A DNA stretch of 64,000 nt from Eucommia ulmoides (GCA_016647705.1 CM028334.1:9333546-9397545), one strand, 5' to 3'; positions 1-12,063 are shown, numbered from the stretch's first letter. Program-made: numbers and translations. Notes: generated by a model from the sequence alone, not told the origin.

Positions 1-1121
1 GATCAGCTCGGTCGTTTCTGGACACTTGGCAGCGACGTTTTTCATTCAGACGCCTAAGCGTGAAATTTTTAAGAATCGGGTAGATTTAATATCGGCCTTG
101 ATTCTAGTGCCAAGCTATTTTTACTTGAACATTTTCTAGCTTAGGACTATCCTAATCATCATCATAACACCGAGATATCATACCTCAATCAAGTAAAGCA
201 TTGGGAAGAATTTTAATCTTCTACCGGATGCCTCACCGAGGAGACGTCATCTCCATTAAGTGCGGGAGATCAGGTCAGTCCACCAGCCTTTATCCTTCCT
301 CGACCATCCTACCCCTCAACCGACTAGAGGAGCTCAGTTTGGTCGTACTCGTATAGTCAGATTATAGGAGAGGGTCCAACCTGAGTTGGGTCCTTTCAGT
401 CCACAGACTTCAACACCTCGGTGGATTCACGTGGCCGGTTGTAGGTGAGTTCTCGATAGTCAAGCTTTTTTTCGAGCCCTTTTAGGTTACCTCAATTTCC
501 CTTACAGGAGCATTGTCCCTTTAGGTCGCTTGAGCTCAGCTCGGCTATGAAGGAGTGGATGCTTAGCTGCTAGGTCCTCAGTCCCGATCGGTATAATGCC
601 ATCCATAGAGACAGCGGTCAGTCCCCAGACTAATACTATCGACTTGTGCAGCAGGTCGATTATCACCCTTGGCGCTGTGCACTGGGATTCCATTCATTGT
701 AGATCGGCTGGAGGGTTGCCCATGCTGATCTGCTATAAAACAGAGGGCTACTCGTCTCTGCCTTTGTATGAAGGGTGGCTTGTCTCTGCCTTTGTATAGA
801 AGATGGCTTGTCTCTGCCTTTGTATAGAGGATGGCTCGTCTCTGCCTTTCGCAAGCAAGAGGGCTGCTCGTCTACACCTTCGTACTTGTGCAGTTTTTGG
901 AGATTGGAGAATACTTTGAACCAAACGCCCCTTTTATTGAATGAAAATTTCATTATAAGTTTTGGAAAATCAAAACTTCTACTAGTCTAGGGAGATGCCC
1001 CTCTTGGATAGTAGCACTTCAGGTGCTCAGCATTCCAATGGTGTCTCAAAGGTACCCCATTCTCAATTTTTAGGTCGTATGTGCTGGGAAGGGCTACTCA
1101 GGTAACCCGGTAAGGTCCTTC
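1..1121 (-). mobile_element. Ty3/gypsy element, 3' non-coding region (between integrase and 3' LTR)
   Basis: This stretch lies downstream, on the - strand, of the integrase remnant of the gypsy element and shows no retrotransposon protein. I see no match here to the 5' LTR at 11331-12063, so the 3' LTR is probably left of the window or lost. Short ORFs on both strands look like chance. The only clear structure is a 28-bp tandem repeat near 746-890. Confidence 0.55.
746..890. repeat. 28-bp tandem repeat, about 5 copies
   Basis: The core GTCTCTGCCTTTGTAT recurs at about 754, 782, 810 and 838, exactly 28 bases apart. A more diverged copy follows at about 870 after a 32-base step. It sits in the 3' non-coding part of the gypsy element, where minisatellites are common in Tat-type elements. 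Confidence 0.85.
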
Positions 1122-2060
1122 CTAGGTGGGAGCCAGCTTGTTGACACTCTGGTCCTTGGTGGCTAGAGTAACCTTCTTGAGGACGAGATCTTCGACGTCA
1201 AGAGAACGAGACCGGACCCTTATGTTGTAGTATCGGGCTACTCTTTGCTGATAGGAGGCCTGATGCACCCAGGCTCTTTCCCTTATTTCCTCCAACAAAT
1301 CCAAACTTAAGGCAAGACTTGCATAATTTTTGGCTTGATCAAAAGGAGTTGCGGTTCGGGGCGAAGGCAATCTAATTTTAACCAGGAAGACAGCTTTGGA
1401 TCCTAAGGTCATTAAAAAATACGTCTCACCAGTGGGGGTCCAAGTCATTGTGTGGTAAGCCCACAGCACGGGATGAAGGTCTTCTACACATAACTCTTTG
1501 GACTTGTTCAACTTTATCTTCAGATTTTGTAGAATGGTCTGATTAGTGACATCGACCTGGCCATTAACTTGGGAGTGACTAGGGGAGGAGAAATGAATGC
1601 TAATACCTAGCCCATAGCAGACGTCGGCAAACAAGTCATTATCGAACTGCCTCCCATTGTTGGAGACGATGACTTTAGGGATGCTAAACTGGCAGATTAT
1701 GTTCTTCCACATGAAGTCTCGTATTTTCTCCTTGGTGATCTTGGCAAGAGGCTTAACTTTTACCCATTTGGTGAAGTAGTAGATGACGACGACGAAGAAT
1801 TTTCTCTGGTCGGTTCCTTGGGGAAACGAGCTGAGGAGGTCGATGGGCTAGTCATCGGCACTAGCTCGGTTAGCGATGCCTGAGGGTGCGTAGTGAACCT
1901 CTAGTACTTGTCATATTTCTTCACGAACTTTCTTGCGTCTTCAAACATCTTTGGCCAGTATTACCCATTTTGGGATGGTATTTGATGTAAAATTGGCCCA
2001 GTTTGAGGCTATATTTCATTAATCGTCCAGGAAGATCAAGAGAGTGGAGAATTTGCCTCA
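1122..2060 (-). pseudogene. Ty3/gypsy integrase remnant
   Basis: Integrase would insert the element cDNA into the host genome. The 1122-1712 - strand frame gives the second half of the catalytic core and the C-terminal region. The upstream half (about 1713-2060) is readable with breaks, including an RKFFVVVVYYFTKWV block typical of gypsy integrase cores. The first catalytic aspartate seems present in a PIDLL context. The second lies in SNNGRQF, where the family has SDNGRQF, and the glutamate position reads GQVDVTN instead of GQVEVTN. Two of the three DDE residues are therefore substituted and the frame is broken: a dead copy. Confidence 0.85.
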
Positions 2061-2064
2061 TGGG

Positions 2065-3194
2065 CTAATCAGTCAGCACGAAAATGGTATGAACCTGGAA
2101 GTATTGCCTTAGTTTTCTCAAAGAAACCAACAGGGCATAGGCCAACTTTCCAAATTTTGAGTATCTCGTCTTGGCGTTGGTGTGCACTCTGCTGGAGTAG
2201 TATACCGAGCTTTGGGAACCGTTTTTTTTCTTGAACAGGGCGACACTAACGGCCATAGTGGAGACCACGATGTAAAGGAACAAGCCCTCCCTCCTCTTTG
2301 GTGTGCTGAGTAAAGGAGCCGAGGATAGATATCTCTGCAATTCTTAAAATGCATTGTCACACTCCTCGGTTCATTCGAAGGCCTTGTTCCCTGGCACTTC
2401 TTGGAGAACCGGGAGATAAATCGATTCAGGGTGCCCAACCAGACTGTGAGCATTTGAACTTCCTTGTTGTTGTGGGGAGAGGCCATACCGAGCACTGCAC
2501 TATTCTGGTTGGGGTTGGGGTTGATGTCGCACTGAGAGACCATAAGACCAAGGAACTTACCAGCGGACACCCCGAAGATGCACTTGCTCGGGTTGAACTT
2601 CATACGATGAGCTCGAAGCTTGTCAAAACAGGCTTGCAAGTGTCCGAGATGATCTTGAGCTTGGATACTCTTAACCAGCATATCGTCGATATATACTTCC
2701 ATCGTCTCCCCGATATCTTCCTTGAACATTTTGTTCACAAGTCTCTAGTAGGTCGCCCCGGCATTGCAGAGGCCGAAGGGCATGACATTGCAGTAGTAGG
2801 TGTCTCTGTCCATGATAAACGAGGTCTTGTTCTTATCAGGCGGATATATCGGGATCTGATTATAACTGATGTAGGCATCTAGGAAGCTCAACTGTTCATA
2901 CCCAGCCGTGGCGGTGATCACGATGTCAATTCGCGAAAGGGAGAAGAAGTCTTTCGGGAAAACCTTGTTGAGATCTTTGAAATCTATGCATAGGTGCCAT
3001 TTGTTATCGGCCTTAGGAGGTAGGACCACATTGGCTAGCCAATCCGGGAATTTGATTTCTTCCACAACATCCAACTTGATTAGCTTGTCCATTTCTTCTT
3101 CAATGATCTTTTGCTGATTTGAGTAGAATTTTCTCTTTTTTTTTTGGCGAATAAGCGGGTGGTGTGCGTCGGCATGGAGCCGATGCATAGCCAC
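2065..3194 (-). pseudogene. Ty3/gypsy reverse transcriptase-RNase H remnant
   Basis: The N-terminal reverse transcriptase part is in the frame 2745-3194 (VVLPPKADNKWHLCIDFKDLN, then the MPFGLCNAGATY palm motif). The catalytic part continues at 2118-2738 with VYIDDMLVKS, which holds the two metal-binding aspartates. The frame shifts near 2400. RNase H follows at 2065-2340, with YLSSAPLLSTP, VYYSSRV and AYALLVSLRKLRQYFQ blocks. The order gag, protease, RT, RNase H, integrase is the Ty3/gypsy order. At least two frameshifts interrupt the polyprotein, so it cannot be made. The motifs fit the Tat/Athila side of plant gypsy elements, but lineage assignment is an inference. Confidence 0.9.
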
Positions 3195-4010
3195 ACTGGG
3201 ATCAATCCCTGTGAGCTTGTTGTAAGACTAGGCGAAAACATCGTAATTTCTTTTTAATAGTCTAACGAGCTTGACACGCTGACCTGAGCTGAGTTTTGGC
3301 TCCGATTCTTATTGTTATTTCTTCAATTGTGGGGTAGATAGAGACCTCAAGGAGATGTTCGTGGGCCGGGGACCAAGCTCTTCATCTTGGGGGTCATCAA
3401 TTGGGATGAGCTTAGCAAATGTCTGGTGATGCTCCCTGGGCTCAGGCTTGCGCAATAATTACTATTTTTTCTCTATTGCCCTTCTCACATAGGCTCGGGT
3501 TGTCTCTTGATCTCCTTTGACCTTTCCCAACCCTAAGTTGGTGTAGTATTTCATCATTTGGTGATAAGGTGAACAGACGGCCTTCAGGGCGGCTACTATG
3601 GGTCAGCCCATGATTGCGTAACAAGGGGACGGTTTGTCCACAATAGGAATTTTAACCACACGGTGGCCGTTCTGGGCCTAGACCTTATGGTGACGGGCAG
3701 TGAAACTAATCCCACCGAGCACAAAACATCTCCTCCGAAATCGACGAGAGTAGACTTTACAGGCTGGATGGCGTTGGTGTCCACCTTCATCCTATCGAAG
3801 GCCATTTGAAGATTATATCGGCGGAGCTGCCACCGTCGACTAGAATTCTTCCCATCTTGAAATGATTGATTAGGGCAAAGATAACTAGGCATCATCGTGG
3901 GGGATATGCACCATTTTGAGGTTGGTCTCGCTGAAGGATATGATATTGTGCGAGGCGGCATTAATTGCGCTGACCTCATACAATTATTGCTCGACCTTCC
4001 TCTTACCCTT
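3195..4010 (-). pseudogene. Ty3/gypsy protease and linker remnant
   Basis: Read with frame changes, the - strand gives gypsy protease-region blocks: AFDRMKVD near 3780, VKSTLVDFGGDV near 3740 and LPVTI with RTATVW near 3660-3690. These match the segment after the active-site region in plant gypsy protease. The active-site triplet itself should lie near 3830-3850, but I could not read it in one frame. The 3195-3600 part is a decayed linker to reverse transcriptase without recognisable motifs. Confidence 0.65.
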
Positions 4011-4801
4011 CTACTTATATCTCTTTTGGGAGGAAGATGTTTCACTCCTAAGGCCCAATACTCCATGGATGACGTTTATCTCACCATCCACTCTCAGGTC
4101 GGCATCATTATCGAGGTTATTGTCGTGGGGCGGAGGATAGCTATTCTTCTTTCTACATCGCTGACCTCGATGCTCGTCCTGGTGGTCACCACCCCCGTGA
4201 TGGGATTCTTTATTCATTCGGCGTATGTAATTACTGAGGTAACCTCTCTTGATGAGGGCCTTTATTTCCTCCTTTAGTTGGAAGCACCCCTCAATGGCGT
4301 GGCCACGATCGCGATGAAAGTCACAGTATTTGGCAACTAACCTGCCCATAGGTTTTCCTCTCAGGGGTGGGGCAGGTGGGAAGATTCCCTTTTCGGCATT
4401 TTCGATGAAAATAGTGGCGATCAAGGCTTTCAAGGGGGTGGACCTGTGCTGGCGAGTCCCTAGGGGTAGGAGGGGTCTCCTATCCCCGGGTAGAGGTCCT
4501 AACCACCCTTTATCTTGGAGCCATCTCGAGGCTTGAGATGGGCTCGGGCCTTCATCAGCTTGGCCCTTCTTTTTCCGGAGTCCTTATATTTTTTTTCTTT
4601 ACTATGTCGAGGAGGTTGGCTTCATAGAAGTTGGTAACACAGTCTAAAGCATCACGAAGGTATAGAGCTAGCCGGGAACTTAAGTCGTAAGAGAGTCTTT
4701 TGTGCCTCAATCCGTCGATGAAGGCGTTTAGGGCCACGACATCCGAGACCCCTTCATTGGCGAGCGACTCCTTCCAAAACCAATCAACATAATCACCCCA
4801 G
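4011..4801 (-). pseudogene. Ty3/gypsy gag, 3' part
   Basis: Gag forms the particle that packages element RNA. The frame 4555-4801 matches the end of the retrotransposon gag domain (ESLANEGV, then LSYDLSSRLALYLRDALD). The frame 4011-4433 holds YCDFHRDRGHAIEGCFQLK followed by LIKRGYLSNYI, the C/H/C block that precedes protease in plant Tat/Athila-type gag. The segment begins abruptly at 4801 because a hAT transposon is inserted there. The missing upstream gag is at 8925-9580, and the reading frame and sense agree across the gap. Confidence 0.85.
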
Positions 4802-7800
4802 TAGGGATGTGTAAATTTTTTCGTAACTCGTGAACCCGCCCCGCCCATTTTGAACCCGAAAATAGCCCTCCCAAGCTGAACCTGCTATCCAAACGGGCCT
4901 GTTTTCTTCAACCCGTAAGGCCCATGGGCAGATCGCGGACCTATTGATTACACCCGTAGGTTGACTTGACCCACCCGTTCACTAAAGGAGAGATCCATTT
5001 AGATTTAGAGTTTTTTGAGTTATTGTGTTTCAACTCTCATTCGATTTCACGCCGCCGAAGTCCGAACGTTCCTCTTCCCTCTCGATCTCAAAGATTCAAT
5101 CCCCTAAATCGATTGAACTTTCTATATTCGCAGCAACTAGGTGTAACTTTCCTTAGTTCTACATGATTTCTTCTTCTTCCTCTTCCTTTTCGAAGTCCGA
5201 AAGTGGCCTAGATCTATATATTCGCAGTAGCTTGCCGAAACTGAAACCATTGGAAACTAATTTGAAGGTGCGATTTCATATCCCCAAATCGAGTTCACCA
5301 CCACTCACTGTCGGCTGGTTCGCAGGCTCCATAGCCACTATTCACAATCCACGGGTGGATCGACGCTGGAATGTCTCAAGTTCAAGGGCAGGCATCACAA
5401 ACAGGTACCAATCTTAGAGTTCGCAATTCATCAAATGCTTGTTTTTTTTGTTTTTTTTTTTTCAAATTTTGAGTTGTGTTTCTGGTTTGAGTAACAGACT
5501 ATACTGAGGAATTGGTGCTTGTTTTCTTGTTTGTTTTCTTCAATCCTCTTCTTGTTACAATTCAAAAAATGCATAAATTAGATTTGTAACTCAATAGTAT
5601 TTCGTTCTAGTGTTAGATCTGAATTTCAGTGTTAGATCTCAATCCTCTTCTTATTCCTAATATTTTATTTTTCATATTTGGCGAAACTAAATGAGATAAT
5701 CTAATAAAAGCCTACATGCTATCATGAACCATAACTGCGTACTTTGATCTTGTTCTTGTCATGAAGTGTGTAATTTACTTCCCATCTTTTGCATGTCTTA
5801 TTTAGGAATTATTTATGGTGTGATAATAAACTTACATTAATGAACATGAAACATGCACTAGAAGAAGTGCTTTTAGATTTTTCCTGTGAATTTGTTTCTG
5901 AATGTTTATCAGCCAAACTTGTGGTCAAAATGCTATCTTCATTATGATGTGTTGATGTGTTCTATCTATTATAGCTAGATTTGGATGGAGAAATGTTATC
6001 TTCATTAGTGGCTAATTACTTTTTTGCCCTCTCGAACTTTGAACTTGACAAATGCTATCTTCATTCCAATCTTTGTATATATTCATAATTCTAACCTTTG
6101 TATATATTTATTTTTTATTTTGCTTATCCTTGTCTGTATTTTTTTTAGTGACGGACACTACGATAACGGATAAAGTGATAGTGGTCAATCCGAACGAGAA
6201 TGTTGATACGCAACCGCCGATTCCCCCTAAAAGCACGGTACGTAAAAGAAAAATTTCTGAAGTATGGGATCATTTTGATAAGTTTAAAATAGAGGGTGAA
6301 CCGAAAGTATCGTGTAAATATTGCAAAAATGTTTACAGTGCTAATTCAAAGGTTCGCGGTACAAGTAGTTTAAAAAATCACTTGTCTAACTGTCCTAAAT
6401 ATCCTCATAGAGAACAACTTAAGGGGGCAAGCAACATTAGGTTTTAAACCTAAAAACGATAGTGAAGAGGGTGTTCAACTTGTCGCATTAAGTTTTAGTC
6501 AAGAGGCCGCTAGAAATGCTCTTGCAAAGATGAACATAATTCATGAGTTGCCTTTTAGATTTGTGAAAAATTATGGATTTAGGAGGTTTTGTAATGTTTT
6601 GCAACCGAAATGGTTAAACATTCTTTCTCAGTACACAATTGCTTGCGATATAGTAAAGATTTTTTATGTAGAAAGAGAAAAATTATAAAAGGATGTAGGG
6701 TATGTTTGACTACAGACACATGGGCGTCTATTCAAAATTTAAATTATATGTGTTTGACGTGTCATTTCCTAGATGATTATTGGAGACTCCAAAAAAGAAT
6801 ATTGAATTTTTGCATTGTTGACGATCATAAGGGAGAGACTGTTGGTAAGAAGATTGAAAATTATTAGCTTGAATGGGGAATTGAGGGATTTTTCACATTA
6901 ACAGTGGATAATGCTAGTTTAAATAATCTTACCATTAAATTTTTGCAAAAGGTGACAGGAAATATACAATTTTAGGTCACGAGCTCTTACATATGAGATG
7001 TTGTGCTCACATCTTAAATTTGATAGTGGTGGAAAGGTTAAAAGAATTAGATGATTCTATTCAAAGGGTTCGGAGAGCGGTAAGATATGTAAAATCTTCA
7101 CTTAGTCAACTCCAATATTTTTTGAAATGTGTTAATATGTTGAGAATTGAGTCTAAGAGTCTTTTATCCCTTGATGTGCAAACACGGTGGAATTCCACCT
7201 ACAAAATGTTAGATTCTGCTGAGAAGTTTGAAAAAACATTTGAAAGATTAGACGCTGAGAAGCCTAGATTTCGTGCTTATTTTCTCGAAAAAGATATGAG
7301 TAATAGAACTGGATCTCCTCCGAATGAGGAAGATTGGATAAGATGTCGTGCATTTGTTAAATTTTAGAAACTTTTTTACGAGGCAACGAAAAGTTTTTTC
7401 TGGTACTTTGTATGTTACTTCGAACTCGTTTTTCGATAAGATTTTTGTAATTCAAAGCGCAATTTAACGCTTAATCTTGAATCAAGATAATGGGGTGGCT
7501 AAAATGGTATTGAATATGAAATCAAAATTTGACAAATATTGGGGAAATGGGGACAAGATCAATGTTATCTTGTATGTGGCTATTTTGTTGGATCCAAGGA
7601 AAAAGATTTCATATCTCCAATTTTGTTTTTTGGAAATGTATGCTATTGATATTGCAAACTCATTGATTGAAAATGTGAAGATTGTTATAAATCAATTATA
7701 TGAATGCTATGTTTCTATGGAGTCAATAAGGTCGCACGTTGAAACTAAAGGTGGGAGTGGTTTGAGTGAGAGTGGGGATGTGACATCTACGTGAATTGTG

Positions 7801-8924
7801 GATCTAGATTTTATGGATGAAAATCTACACAAGTTAATTGCTTCCTAATTCGAGAGTTTTATGGAAGGAAAAATGGATATGAGGGGTAAGTCTGAGATAG
7901 AAAGGTATTTAAATTAATTACCTAAAATTAATAAGGATGAAAATTTTGATATTTTGGTCTGGTGGAAGGTTAACGGTAGTAGATATAAAGTGTTGTCTCT
8001 GGTTGCTTGTGATGTATTGGTTATTCCTGTGTCAACTGTGACGTCAGAGTCTGCGTTTAGTACAGGAGGATGCATACTAGACACATTTTGTAGTTCATTA
8101 TCTCCTCAAATGGTTGAGCGTCTTGTTTGTGCACAAAATTGGTTGTTATCTTCAGTGCCAATATCTCTTCGCAACATAATGGATGAAGTCGAGGAATTTG
8201 AAAAATACATAGAATCAGGTTTGTAGTCTTTAATTTTTTTTATTTTATATAATTTAATTTTTTATTGTTCATAATGTTGATTTAAGATTTACTAATTGTT
8301 TGATTTAATTTATGACAAGTTCTAGATCACTCAGCTTCAAATTCAACAAGCGGACAGTCAAGCACTATTACAATTTGTTGATGAAGGGGATCACGTGGTT
8401 AAATTTATTTTTGTATTTCACTTTTAAAACTTTTTTTGGTTCAGTTTTTTTTTTCCTTGTTTCATTTTTAAGTTGCAGTTTTTTGTAAGTTTTTTTTTTT
8501 GGCAGTGAACTGCAGTTTTTTTTTTTTTTTTTCCTTTTTATTATTGGTTTATGGTTTAAATTTGTTTTGATTGAAGTAGTAGAAATTAGCTTGTGTTTGA
8601 CTTTCTTTTTTCCATCTATTAAAATGTTAAAATATTGATTTGGCCCAAAAATTAGCCCATCCCAAATTAATTGGGCCCAATATGTAAAAAATTGTGTTGA
8701 AAATAAGCCCAACATGAAAGAGATTATATTGAATCAGATGAAATTGGCCCAACCCGAATTAATTGGGCAACCCATGGTTTTTTATGACTCAACCCGCCTA
8801 TATATGGGCGGCCCAACCCGAATATAGTGGGCGGCCTACAGTTGACAAAAAATAAACCTGAATATGTTCAATTCGGCCCATGGGTTTTGTCCACCCGACC
8901 CAATCTGACCGTTACCCAGCCCTA
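4802..8924 (+). mobile_element. hAT-superfamily DNA transposon inserted in gypsy gag
   Basis: The left end reads TAGGGATGTGTAA. The right end, reverse-complemented, reads TAGGGCTGGGTAA: imperfect terminal inverted repeats of hAT type. The flanks are CACCCCAG (4794-4801) and CACCCAAG (8925-8932), an 8-bp target duplication with one mismatch, as expected for hAT. Both subterminal regions are rich in AACCCG/CGGGTT motifs. The interior carries a decayed BED-zinc-finger transposase on the + strand. 4810-6050 holds only leader sequence or introns without recognisable protein. Confidence 0.92.
6145..8226 (+). pseudogene. hAT transposase, decayed
   Basis: The enzyme would cut and paste the surrounding element. 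A BED zinc finger is visible at about 6245-6410 (KRKISEVWDHFDKF, then CKYC and HLSNC). The RNase H-like core follows in pieces: TTDTWASIQNLNYMCLT near 6712, DNASLNN near 6908, RCCAHILNLIV near 6995 and QTRWNSTYKML near 7178. The DUF4413-type segment is near 7500-7650. The C-terminal hAT dimerisation region is at 7954-8226 (WWKVNGSRYKVLSLVACDVL, then VTSESAFSTGG). Frameshifts or stops near 6446, 6615, 6865, 6975, 7365 and 7800 break it, so the copy is not autonomous. The order matches plant Ac/Tam3-like transposases. Confidence 0.88.
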
Positions 8925-9580
8925 CACCCAAGTTTTCGTTAACCTCTTACCTGAGGGCGAAGATATAGGTCACAATTTTTGGCCTACGCTGGGATCGGCT
9001 GAACCAGGTGAAGAACTGCTCCTCGAGCTGGAGGAAGGTTGATATCGAGGCCGGAGCCAGGTTATTAAACCAAGTTCGAGCTAGACCGGTCAAGGTAAGC
9101 AGGAAACACTTACACTTCACCATTGTAGAGGCGGCGTGCATATCCACGTGGGACACAAAAATGGAGAAGTGATCTACGAGATTAGTGGTTCCATCATATT
9201 AGGCTACTAGGGGTTTGGGGAATCTATTAGGCACAAGCTCATCTATGAGTTCATCGATAAAAGGAGATCTTACCCCCAAAATGCAGCCCGGTTGCACCTC
9301 TAGTACCTCGTATCTGGTTGAGCGTGGCCTCCATTTTAGTCATATGGCATTCCCATAGCTGCTTCCACTCTGGCTGGTGCTACGGCCTGGCTAACGGCGA
9401 CCCGGATTTTGCGCCTTTGAACTAGTGGGGAAGAATAGGAATCCACTTCACGAGTTTGGCGGGAATAGTGTTCAGACCAGGCCTGGAGGTTGGGAGCTCT
9501 AGATGGCGGCAACCCTAGTCTGTCTTTAGATCTGCGCCCACAAAATGTCCGAAATAAGGACCCTGACGCAGCAAGGGGGT
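8925..9580 (-). pseudogene. Ty3/gypsy gag, middle part
   Basis: The - strand frame 8947-9156 reads KCKCFLLTLTGLARTWFNNL, the conserved gag block (usually KCR-F-TL-G-A-WF). It continues towards 9580 with several stops, through a region rich in serine and arginine. A stop just before 8947 replaces a glutamine codon. The segment is bounded by the hAT insertion on its downstream side and a solo LTR on its upstream side. Confidence 0.82.
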
Positions 9581-10802
9581 TGTCACAACTTTAAATTTTT
9601 ATCTAAAAAATTGTAACCGAGTGATGGCCTAGTTACACCGACAACTAGTAGCCCCGTGAATATTTTGCCTTGTAACGGAAGTACACTGACCGTATGTAAC
9701 ACACACATGTTCCTGCAATTTTATACAACGAGTATACACCGAAAAATAGTACCAAAAATGTACCCACGCAACGGCACAACAACGTTTACAGGAAAACCCA
9801 ACATTTTATTATAACTCAAGAACAAATAACCAAATTACAACGTATCGGTCTGAAATCCGCAGCTATACATTCACTAACTAAAAACAGACCCAAAACATGA
9901 CAATTTATAGGAAAAATTAGCAGTTGACAGCCCTAACTGCTTAGGCAGACAACCGACACATGTCCAACCCATATCAGTTAGTTTTCTTGTCTAAAAACTA
10001 ACCAAAATTGCCGCATAAAACTGTCTAGACAATACCCACATGTCTTGCAGATGTCTGGTAACTACCAGTCCATCAGCTCACCACGAGCTCAACTTCATTG
10101 TAACGTTTTTGCATCATGCCCACATCTTGACTCGTTGTCATCTCGTCCCATAGTCATGCCAACGTTTGCCAATGTCTTTCTATGTCGCCTGCATGGCCAG
10201 AACGCGTCGTTGCGCCCACGTTCCGTCTTGTTGCGCCTAACGACTTTCCAACACCGTATGCATCTTCCACACCAAAACGCACCATCGTTCCCAACAGTCT
10301 ATTATATCACGTACATGACACTATTCACAATGTAGCGTTGTGCCTACGTTGCGCCGTTTTGCTTTGGTACCGTACCAAGGTTTTCCGTTGGTCCCGTGAC
10401 TTCCCATGAAAACCCAATTCTGGCATCCTCTGCCAATGGCACCAACGTGCGTCCACGTTGCCCAACGACGCCCCATTTTTTGAACACGTGCCCAATAGCT
10501 TGGTCCAACGCCTTCTCGTTGGTCCAACGCATGTTGCCGCTTCTTGGCTTTCGTTGCCTTGGCCACATGCCAAGGTTTTACTTATTGCTATACACCCACA
10601 TAACACCAATCCTAGCATTGTGCCTAGGATTTCCCAACACAACATCAACACCCATTAGTGTTGTGCCACAATGTTGTCCACCAAGTTGCACCAGGTTGGT
10701 GCCTTTGTTTCCAACGCCTTCGTTTGTGCCGTCTGCTCCACGCCGGTAGCAAAGTACATCATTCCATGTCAACTGGTACTCTAACTTTGTTAGGGGCTAA
10801 CA
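9581..10802. mobile_element. Solo LTR inserted in gypsy gag
   Basis: The 1222-bp block starts TGTCACAAC and ends GGCTAACA (TGT...ACA termini). It is flanked on both sides by GGGGT (9576-9580 and 10803-10807), a perfect 5-bp target duplication. Removing it restores continuity of the gag-like sequence on the - strand. It contains no reverse transcriptase, integrase or gag. ORFs of 60-120 codons inside it occur on both strands without family features and are taken as chance. Which end is 5' cannot be told, and the parent family is not recognised. Confidence 0.85.
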
Positions 10803-11254
10803 GGGGTCCAGATCTATCTTTTAAACTACAAGATTATGTGGTCGAGGTCGGGCCTAAGGCATATGTCCATAAGAGTGAATCACTCAATTATCAAACTCCT
10901 AAGATCGATCATCTCCCCTTGTGTTTTGGATATCCAGTCCCCCATACACTAGGGCCGAAGGCAGGCGGGAGAAGAGGACTTGGAAATAATCCTGAAACCT
11001 ACCAAGCTGGCGTTCCAAATTATCGAACCTAGAGGCGTCAATGGCCCCGCAGGCTTGACCTGAAAGACGCCTATGGCCGGGACTGATAGATCGGCTTGTC
11101 CCATGATAGGAACATGTTTTTCTTCGACGGGAGCATGGGCTGCTACCCTGGTATCCGACCGTGGAGTTCTGGACATAGCTTGAGTGGGGTTGCTATTCAC
11201 CACGGCGTTTTGATTCCTCGATTGCAAGGAGTGACCAGACCTTGTGTTCTTCAT
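10803..11254 (-). pseudogene. Ty3/gypsy gag, 5' part with start codon
   Basis: The ORF on the - strand opens at the ATG ending at 11254 (MKNTRSGHS) and runs to 10949. The same gag N-terminal region then continues to the solo LTR at 10802. It is low in conserved motifs, as gag N-termini usually are. Assignment rests on position: about 50 bases downstream of the primer binding site and in line with the gag pieces at 8925-9580 and 4011-4801. Confidence 0.65.
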
Positions 11255-11303
11255 ACCTTAGCAAAGTAGAGAGCTGATGACTTGGAGAAGACTTTTTGTG
11301 CTC

Positions 11304-11322
11304 TTCCCAAAGACGACGTCAA
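11304..11322 (-). promoter_or_regulatory. Primer binding site of the gypsy element
   Basis: On the - strand this reads TTGACGTCGTCTTTGGGAA, close to the TGGCGCCGTCTGTGGGAA type found after the 5' LTR of many plant gypsy elements. It lies 8 bases inside the inferred LTR end. Confidence 0.6.
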
Positions 11323-11330
11323 ACTATTAG

Positions 11331-12063
11331 TGTCGAAAAATGGACCAACTAGTTATATGGTCCAGTCACTGCTAGCGTGAAGAACTGGAGCTGATCTGGA
11401 GAGCGTCTTCTAGCAAGCTGGAGTTTTCAATCCTGTTGGAGCTTCATCTTGCAGATGTCCGAACTAGGGAGACACTATTCGGCCTGGCCTTCAAGCCAGT
11501 AGCTGCACACAGGACTTGTCGGGGTATGCCCGACGTGTCTTCTCCAGCGTGAGATAAGAGCTTGGGGGGAAAGAAAAAAAGTTGATTGGATGAAACAAAG
11601 TCGTTATCTCAAGTGTCCCATCACTTTAATGGCTTGGAAAAGCCTTCTATTTATAGGTGAAGACGTCATTAGTATCCCTAAAATTAGGGCCTTAAGATTG
11701 GTTTTCCGTCCTAATTACTTAGGAACGCGAATAACTCGTGGAGGATTAGAGCTATGGGCCCGAGCCTTTGTATGCTGAAGAAAAGCCCATGGGCCAAACC
11801 TATTGGGAATGTTAAGCCGGCCCGGGCACTAAGGTGAAGGTCGGGATGGCCACACCAACCTGATCCCTTATGGCGATATCTGAGGAAAACGTTGGGGATT
11901 CTTGTTTGGCGATTGGTTTAAGTCCTTCACGCTTACCGACCTAAGGAGACGCCGGGCTTATGGACAACCAGGCTCATCAGGTCGTTTGATGTCATGGCGT
12001 TGGTGACGTGGCACTTCTGATCTAGGTGGCGGTCACGTGGTAGGTAGTAGAACTTTACCCACA
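11331..12063 (-). mobile_element. 5' LTR of the Ty3/gypsy element
   Basis: Read on the - strand, the block starts TGTGGGTAAAG (at 12063) and ends TTTTTCGACA (at 11331), giving TGT...ACA termini of about 733 bp. The primer binding site follows directly. The outer border could equally be 12066. No second copy lies in the window for comparison, so the borders are inferred from termini and primer site only. Confidence 0.55.

Noticed and set aside
2349-2882. 177-codon plus-strand ORF
   Set aside because: It is antisense to the gypsy reverse transcriptase, which carries the real motifs on the - strand.
10045-10772. Several ORFs of 60-120 codons on both strands
   Set aside because: They lie wholly inside the solo LTR, overlap each other in many frames and have no domain or compositional sign of a protein.
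9581-10802. Helitron or gene insertion as an explanation for the break in gag
   Set aside because: TGT...ACA ends with a perfect 5-bp duplication fit an LTR; Helitrons make no such duplication.
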